Assembly (NCBI GenBank): GCA_964523735.1 | Contig: CAZFYZ010000141.1 | Location: 1 to 9,355, forward strand | Reading direction: 5' to 3' | Source of the DNA: CAZFYZ01 sp964523735 | Lineage (GTDB): Bacteria; Armatimonadota; UBA5829 | Length of the DNA stretch: 9,355 nucleotides | Shown here: in pieces, positions 6,044 to 9,355 of the stretch | How positions within the stretch are numbered: the first letter of the stretch is position 1 | Layout of the letters: each line of letters begins with the position of its first letter | Notes under the pieces: model-generated | What the model saw: the letters and a program-made list of their open reading frames with translations, nothing else | Told to the model about the DNA's origin: nothing | Database searches by the model: none | Translations under genes and position numbers: made by a program

Positions 6044-6218
6044 AAAGCCGTTCTCCTGGTAAGCATCAGTGCTGGGACTCGATGCCAGAATCTCTTTGCA
6101 CAATCATCTGCTGATTTCCTCTGACATCCGGCCTCTGACCTCAGACTTCGCCCAACAGGAAGGTATAGCAGTGCGCTGGGAGAAGTACAACTCAAGCAAG
6201 AGTGCGTGGAGGGATGTT
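6044..6218. promoter_or_regulatory. Divergent intergenic region between phnD and the exported-protein gene
   Basis: This 175-base region must hold the promoters for phnD (minus) and the exported-protein gene (plus). I see no convincing -35/-10 pair on either strand and no recognisable riboswitch or PhoB-type box. The phnD ribosome site (AGGAG, minus strand, 6053-6057) and a strong GGAGGG at 6208-6213 for the plus-strand gene mark its borders. A short degenerate heptamer array lies at 6120-6147. Confidence 0.4.
6120..6147. repeat. Degenerate heptanucleotide array (four units)
   Basis: Four consecutive seven-base units, TCTGACA, TCCGGCC, TCTGACC and TCAGACT, run from 6120 to 6147 with a loose TCnGACn consensus. 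The preceding bases (6107-6119) carry more related text. Units 1 and 3 differ only in the last base. Short seven-base arrays of this kind occur between genes in several bacterial phyla. The array may be only neutral repeat DNA. Confidence 0.4.
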
Positions 6219-7595
6219 GTGCTACTAAGACGACTATGCCTGATATCCGTGGCTGGGCTGATGCTGGCCTTTGTGATCGCCGGAGGATGCCTCGCGGCGC
6301 AGACTGTAAAAGGAACCGTGATCTCGTCCACGGTCGACAGCGTCACTTTCAAGCCAGATGGCAGCGACAAGTCTGTGACCCTGAAAGCGGCGGCGGGTGC
6401 TTCCGTCACCCGCGGCCAAACGGGCAAAGACTCCCGCGCGGCCAAGCTCAGTGAGTTTGGCGAGGGAGACCGCATAGTCGCCACTGTCAGCGCGGCTGGC
6501 CCGGCAACATCGCTGAAGGCCTTCTACGCGATTGCCAAGGGCACCGTTGTCTCCGTTCAGAATGGCAAGGTCTTCTTCCGCGACGGGCGGTCGGTGAAGC
6601 TGAAGCCAGGCATGCCCGTTGTCTTCGATGGCGGAAACCTCGGCAAGGCTTCCGACCTGAAGCCGGGTTGCCAGCTTATCTGCCGGGTTAACCCTCTCAC
6701 CAGCCAGGCCTTCACCGTGATCGCAAAAATGCCGAAGAAGGCTGTTCCACCCGCCACTGCGACCGTCGAGCCCGTAACGCCCGTTCTCCCGGCGGTGAAG
6801 CCCGTGATTCGGTCGGTGTCATACAAGGCCCCCGATCAGCCCAAAGCCAGGGACTGGATGCGCGTCGACGTTACGGGCACACCGGGCGCCAGAGTCGTTT
6901 GCCAAGTCAAGGGCCTGATTCCTCGAACCGAACTCAAGGAGATGGTGCCAGGCTGCTATCGAGCCCAGGTGATGGTTCCCAGCGGCAAGTCGGCCATCAA
7001 TGAGCCTCTGGTTGCATACATGACCCTCTCGGGGTTGGAAGCATCTCCCGTCCAGGCGAGCAAGCTGATCTCTGTTGACGCGGCCGCTCCCAGCCAGCTG
7101 CCGCCACTCGCGTTTGCGCCCACTGCCCCGAAAATGGAGCCGAAGCCGGAGGAAGCCCCCGCGCCGGCAGCTGCACTCGAGCCTGAAGCCAGACCTGAGC
7201 CCGCGCCTGTCACGTCCGCTGCGCCTGCCGTCGAGCCGGTGCCCCAGCCGCCGGTAGAGCCCGAGCCTGCCAAGACAAGGGCTCCCGTTGTGGTCACTTC
7301 ACCTGGAGCCGGCGCCAAAATTGCGCGTGTACTGCTAGTGGCTGGAACGGCTGAGCCTGGGTCCAGCCTCATAGTGACGGTGACATACAACAACGGCCTT
7401 GCGGGCATACTCAATCTATCCGGCCAAGTCTCGAGCCAGTTGGTTGCGGTGTCGCAGGCGGGTGAGTTCAGGATGGGGCCAATAGCGCTCGAAGGCCCGC
7501 TCGCCACCAAGGGCCTGGTCTTTACGATCAAGGCCGCCTACCCGGACGCCGCTGATCAGGCGGTGGAAGTAAGGGCTTTGGGTGATAGAAGCTAG
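6219..7595 (+). CDS. Exported multidomain protein with tandem N-terminal repeats and Pro-rich linker
   Basis: I do not recognise a named gene. The 458-residue product starts with a signal peptide (MLLRRLCLISV to about residue 27; Cys24 in an AGGC context could be a weak lipobox). Two similar modules follow, at about 30-92 (VKGTVISSTVDSVTFKPDG, later LSEFGEGDRIV) and 106-169 (AKGTVVSVQNGKVFFRDG, later ASDLKPGCQL), resembling DUF5666-like small barrels. A beta-sandwich-like domain lies at about 196-287 (VDVTGTPGARV, then EMVPGCYRAQVMVPSG). A linker at about 290-355 is very rich in Pro, Glu and Ala, and a C-terminal Ig-like domain spans about 357-453 (VVTSPGAGAKIARVLLVAGTAEPG). The GTG at 6219 is chosen because GGAGGG ends five bases before it and the signal peptide starts there; the open frame back to 6069 has no good start. 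A cell-surface or wall-spanning role is inferred from the architecture only. Confidence 0.8.
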   Translation: MLLRRLCLISVAGLMLAFVIAGGCLAAQTVKGTVISSTVDSVTFKPDGSDKSVTLKAAAGASVTRGQTGKDSRAAKLSEFGEGDRIVATVSAAGPATSLKAFYAIAKGTVVSVQNGKVFFRDGRSVKLKPGMPVVFDGGNLGKASDLKPGCQLICRVNPLTSQAFTVIAKMPKKAVPPATATVEPVTPVLPAVKPVIRSVSYKAPDQPKARDWMRVDVTGTPGARVVCQVKGLIPRTELKEMVPGCYRAQVMVPSGKSAINEPLVAYMTLSGLEASPVQASKLISVDAAAPSQLPPLAFAPTAPKMEPKPEEAPAPAAALEPEARPEPAPVTSAAPAVEPVPQPPVEPEPAKTRAPVVVTSPGAGAKIARVLLVAGTAEPGSSLIVTVTYNNGLAGILNLSGQVSSQLVAVSQAGEFRMGPIALEGPLATKGLVFTIKAAYPDAADQAVEVRALGDRS

Positions 7596-7616
7596 CAAGC
7601 GTCCAATTGCGAGGCT

Positions 7617-7736
7617 ATGCAAGCGCTCCGCGTGATCGATACGCTGGCCATTCAGATCGAATCGGCGGGCGCGCATGCGCTTGGCAAGTGGCAGAACTCA
7701 AAGCCAGGTCCCCCGTCTCCCTTGGAAATTGCTTGA
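7617..7736 (+). CDS. Possible 39-residue ORF after the exported-protein gene
   Basis: An ATG at 7617 opens a 39-codon frame (MQALRVIDTLAIQIESAGAH and on) ending at a TGA at 7734-7736. It lies in the same frame as the preceding gene, 21 bases after its TAG. A GAGG precedes it at 7611-7614 but too close for an efficient site. The first 25 codons have the G/C-rich third positions usual here and the peptide looks helical; the last part does not. It faintly recalls the N-terminus of small proteins with an MDVLxLIDxLExLIES-type start. It may be a gene remnant or chance. Confidence 0.2.
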   Translation: MQALRVIDTLAIQIESAGAHALGKWQNSKPGPPSPLEIA

Positions 7737-7791
7737 TCCCGATTTCCACAAGCTTGAAGGGGATGTCAAAGTGGAATGGCTCCCCTGATCG

Positions 7792-8001
7792 CTACGCTCT
7801 GCCCACGATTCTCGTCATCACGTCCATCAGGCACCAGTATCTCAGTTCCGGCAGGTGCTCTATAGCGTCCAGGAGAATATCCGGGGCTTCATTGTCTTCG
7901 GCACATCGCAGGATCTCTGTGCGTGAACAGGGGAATATGATCTCGTCCAGATACGCAGGTAGCTTTGCCGTTGTTCTGTGGCCGATCAACTCTGTAGCCA
8001 T
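7792..8001 (-). CDS. DUF2795 domain small protein
   Basis: This 69-residue protein carries a DUF2795-like domain from about residue 12 to the end: LPAYLDEIIFPCSRTEILRC followed by AEDNEAPDILLDAIEHLPEL matches the family pattern of a conserved FP, a helix with a mid-chain Ala-Pro, and a leucine-rich helix ending in LP. The family is small, helical and of unknown function. The ATG at 8001 is chosen because GGGAGGGAG lies just upstream (about 8006-8014) and the family start fits; the longer open frame back to 8133 carries no conserved sequence. It lies 249 bases downstream of the P-type ATPase on the same strand and is probably transcribed alone or by read-through. Cys residues near FPC and YWC are notable but have no known role. 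Confidence 0.75.
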   Translation of the reverse strand: MATELIGHRTTAKLPAYLDEIIFPCSRTEILRCAEDNEAPDILLDAIEHLPELRYWCLMDVMTRIVGRA

Positions 8002-8250
8002 AGTTCTCCCTCCCGAGGTATTGGTTCCTATTGCCCGCTGAGAAACCGCGAGGGTCTCATTCTGGAGCGCCGCGATGAGCGCAATCTGGGTGCGGGGTGG
8101 TGATTGTCTTGTCTCGGTTCTTTTACCCCGCAAAAGGCCTCTTTAACCTCTGCCAAGGGCACGAGCATCGCTTTTTTGTCGCAGGGAAGCGCATAACTGT
8201 GCGGGCGTGCGGGATCTCGGGACGAGGTTCCCGAGACAACCGAAAGGATG
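8002..8250. other. Intergenic region between metal ATPase and DUF2795 gene
   Basis: This 249-base stretch shows no further supported gene on either strand. It holds a perfect hairpin at 8215-8236, a T-run at 8171-8177 on the plus strand without a convincing stem before it, and the ribosome site of the DUF2795 gene at its left end. A promoter for that gene should lie here, but I cannot point to a clear one. Confidence 0.5.
8215..8236 (-). terminator. Perfect 8-bp hairpin downstream of the P-type ATPase
   Basis: TCTCGGGA (8215-8222) and TCCCGAGA (8229-8236) pair perfectly around a six-base loop, fourteen bases beyond the ATPase stop codon. The position suits a terminator or mRNA-end stabiliser for the ATPase. 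No T-run follows on the minus strand, so it is not a classical intrinsic terminator. It could instead be an operator for the DUF2795 gene, though it is more than 200 bases from that start. Confidence 0.4.
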
Positions 8251-9355
8251 TCAGACTTGAGACTTCCGCCTCCCCAGTAGCCGCATGCTGTTGGCAATCA
8301 CGAGGAGCGCGCTCCCCTCGTGACCAAGCACGCCTGTTGATAGCGTGACCCACCTGCCCAGTGCCCCGCCGACGAGCACTATGACCGCGATCAGCGCGAT
8401 GGCGATGTTCTGCTTGATGATGCGTCGGGCGGAGCGGCTGAGGGATACCGCGTAGGGCAGCATCACGATGTCATCGGCCATGAGTGCAACGTCCGCGGCC
8501 TCGACTGCGGCGTGGCTTCCGGCCCCTCCCATCGCGATCCCTACGTTCGCCGCTGCCAGTGCGGGCGCGTCGTTGATCCCGTCACCAACCATCGCGACAC
8601 TGTCCAAGGCTGCCAGTTGGCGAACCTTATCAACCTTCTGCTGGGGCAGTAGATCGGCATAGTGCTCATCAACCTTGAGTCTCTCAGCTACTGCCTGGGC
8701 CGTGCGTCCACCATCGCCCGTCAGCATCACCGTCTTTCGGATGCCTTTCGTCTTCAGCTCTGCCAGCGCTTGCTCTGCGGCCGGCCTGACGGTGTCAGAT
8801 GCCCCGATCGCTCCGATGATCTCAGTCTCATCAGACAAGTAGACAACCGTGCATCCTCCCGCAACGAGCTTGGCGATCTCGGGTGAGTCGGGTACCGGAA
8901 CGCCTATCTCCTCCATCAGGCGGCTGCTGCCGACGTAGTAGGCTCCTCCGTTCGCGACCGCACGGGCGCCCTTGCCGGGGTTGGCTTCGAAGAACGAAAC
9001 ATGAAGATCAGGGACGCCGGCTTGGCGTGCAGCTTCCACGATCGCGTCAGCGAGCGGATGCTCGGATCTGCTCTCCACGGCTGCCGCAATGGAGAGGACC
9101 TCCTCCTTCGTGCGGGAATTGAGCGGAACCACCCCACAGAGGCTCAGCTTTCCTGTTGTCAGGGTGCCAGTCTTGTCAAAGGCCATCACTGAGACATTGC
9201 CAAGCGCCTCCAGATGCGCGCCACCCTTGATCAGTACGCCCGACCGCGCCGCATTTGCTATCGCGGCAACTATCGCAACTGGCGTGGAGATTACCAGAGC
9301 GCACGGACAGGCCACGACAAGCAGTGTCAGTGCGCGTCCCAGCCATTCGCTGTAG
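8251..9355 (-). CDS. Heavy-metal P1B-type ATPase, C-terminal half (5' end beyond window)
   Basis: The visible 367 residues belong to a metal-exporting P1B ATPase; the frame is open to the window edge, so the N-terminal helices and any metal-binding domain are missing. Seen in order are: a membrane Cys-Pro-Cys in VVACPCALVISTPVAIVAA, the phosphorylation motif DKTGTLT, SEHPLADAIVEAA with the P1B His-Pro pair, MLTGDGGRTAQAVAERL, GDGINDAPALAAANVGIAMG, and two final membrane helices ending HEGSALLVIANSMRLL. CPCALVISTP is the wording of Zn/Cd/Pb pumps (CadA/ZntA). The last helix instead carries His-Glu-Gly-Ser, known from the P1B-4 (Co/Fe type) group, where Zn/Cd pumps have an Asp-x-Gly. The metal is therefore uncertain. 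A metal-responsive repressor gene is not visible. The stop is followed by a perfect hairpin. Confidence 0.9.
   Translation of the reverse strand, partial: YSEWLGRALTLLVVACPCALVISTPVAIVAAIANAARSGVLIKGGAHLEALGNVSVMAFDKTGTLTTGKLSLCGVVPLNSRTKEEVLSIAAAVESRSEHPLADAIVEAARQAGVPDLHVSFFEANPGKGARAVANGGAYYVGSSRLMEEIGVPVPDSPEIAKLVAGGCTVVYLSDETEIIGAIGASDTVRPAAEQALAELKTKGIRKTVMLTGDGGRTAQAVAERLKVDEHYADLLPQQKVDKVRQLAALDSVAMVGDGINDAPALAAANVGIAMGGAGSHAAVEAADVALMADDIVMLPYAVSLSRSARRIIKQNIAIALIAVIVLVGGALGRWVTLSTGVLGHEGSALLVIANSMRLLGRRKSQV

Noticed and set aside
6044..6103. Start of PhnD at 6103.
   Set aside because: It adds 20 residues before a typical lipoprotein signal, while AGGAG sits correctly before the ATG at 6043.
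6069..6218. Start of the exported protein at 6069 with 50 further residues.
   Set aside because: The signal peptide begins at 6219 with a strong GGAGGG before it; the upstream part would place the signal peptide inside the protein and covers the heptamer array.
7758..7786. AGGGGA/TCCCCT inverted repeat after the DUF2795 gene as a terminator.
   Set aside because: Only six pairs around a 17-base loop and no T-run; too weak to annotate.
7607..8041. Plus-strand 144-codon frame in the region after the exported-protein gene.
   Set aside because: Its second half is antisense to the DUF2795 gene and its product has no recognisable domain.
8171..8177. T-run as an intrinsic terminator on the plus strand.
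   Set aside because: No stable stem directly precedes it and no plus-strand gene ends nearby.
1..9355. CRISPR arrays, tRNA or rRNA genes, transposases or phage genes.
   Set aside because: None was seen: no regularly spaced direct repeats, no tRNA-like cloverleaf text and no transposase motifs; the only repeats are the palindrome and the heptamer array.

Overview
The window (about 57% G+C by eye) looks like a piece of a draft or metagenome-assembled bacterial scaffold: it holds a run of ten N at 3441-3450 and is cut at both ends. Lipoprotein signals, a membrane-bound anti-sigma/RseB-like pair, a proline-rich exported protein and a DUF2795 protein suggest an environmental bacterium. The general style resembles Armatimonadota or Chloroflexota, but no phylogenetic marker is present, so this placement is a guess.

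Layout. (1) 93-2076, plus strand: a three-gene envelope-stress type operon encoding an ECF sigma factor, a zinc-finger transmembrane anti-sigma factor and an exported RseB/LolA-like sensor, with ATGA start/stop overlaps at both junctions and a consensus -10 box in front. (2) 2161-2817, plus: a lipoprotein that looks like a cupredoxin with a second cupredoxin-like domain inserted in it and with copper ligands lost. (3) 6043 down to 2826, minus: a phosphonate/phosphite-type ABC importer in the order phnD (lipoprotein binding protein), phnC (ATPase), phnE (permease). The permease gene is interrupted by the N run, but the reading frames on both sides meet the gap exactly on codon boundaries. The simplest reading is therefore one unusual long PhnE: a TM2-like N-terminal membrane domain, an Ig/IPT-like extracytoplasmic insert, then the classical permease core. 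Between phnD and phnC lies a 75-bp imperfect palindrome plus a small hairpin. (4) 6219-7595, plus, divergent from phnD: a large exported protein with two N-terminal repeats, a beta-sandwich domain, a Pro/Glu/Ala-rich linker and a C-terminal Ig-like domain. (5) 7792-8001, minus: a small DUF2795 protein with a strong ribosome binding site. (6) 8251-9355, minus, open at the window edge: the C-terminal half of a heavy-metal P1B-type ATPase.

How the parts work together. The sigma/anti-sigma/RseB set should sense envelope damage and release the sigma factor. PhnD, PhnE and PhnC form one importer that captures a phosphonate, phosphite or phosphate ester outside the membrane and drives its uptake with ATP. 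No C-P lyase, phosphonatase or phosphite dehydrogenase gene is visible, so the substrate cannot be fixed from context. The metal ATPase and the exported proteins have no evident functional link to the importer. I do not see a wholly new multi-gene system. The most unusual items are the domain architecture of PhnE, the nested degenerate cupredoxin, the palindrome inside the phn operon and the mixed metal-site signature of the ATPase.
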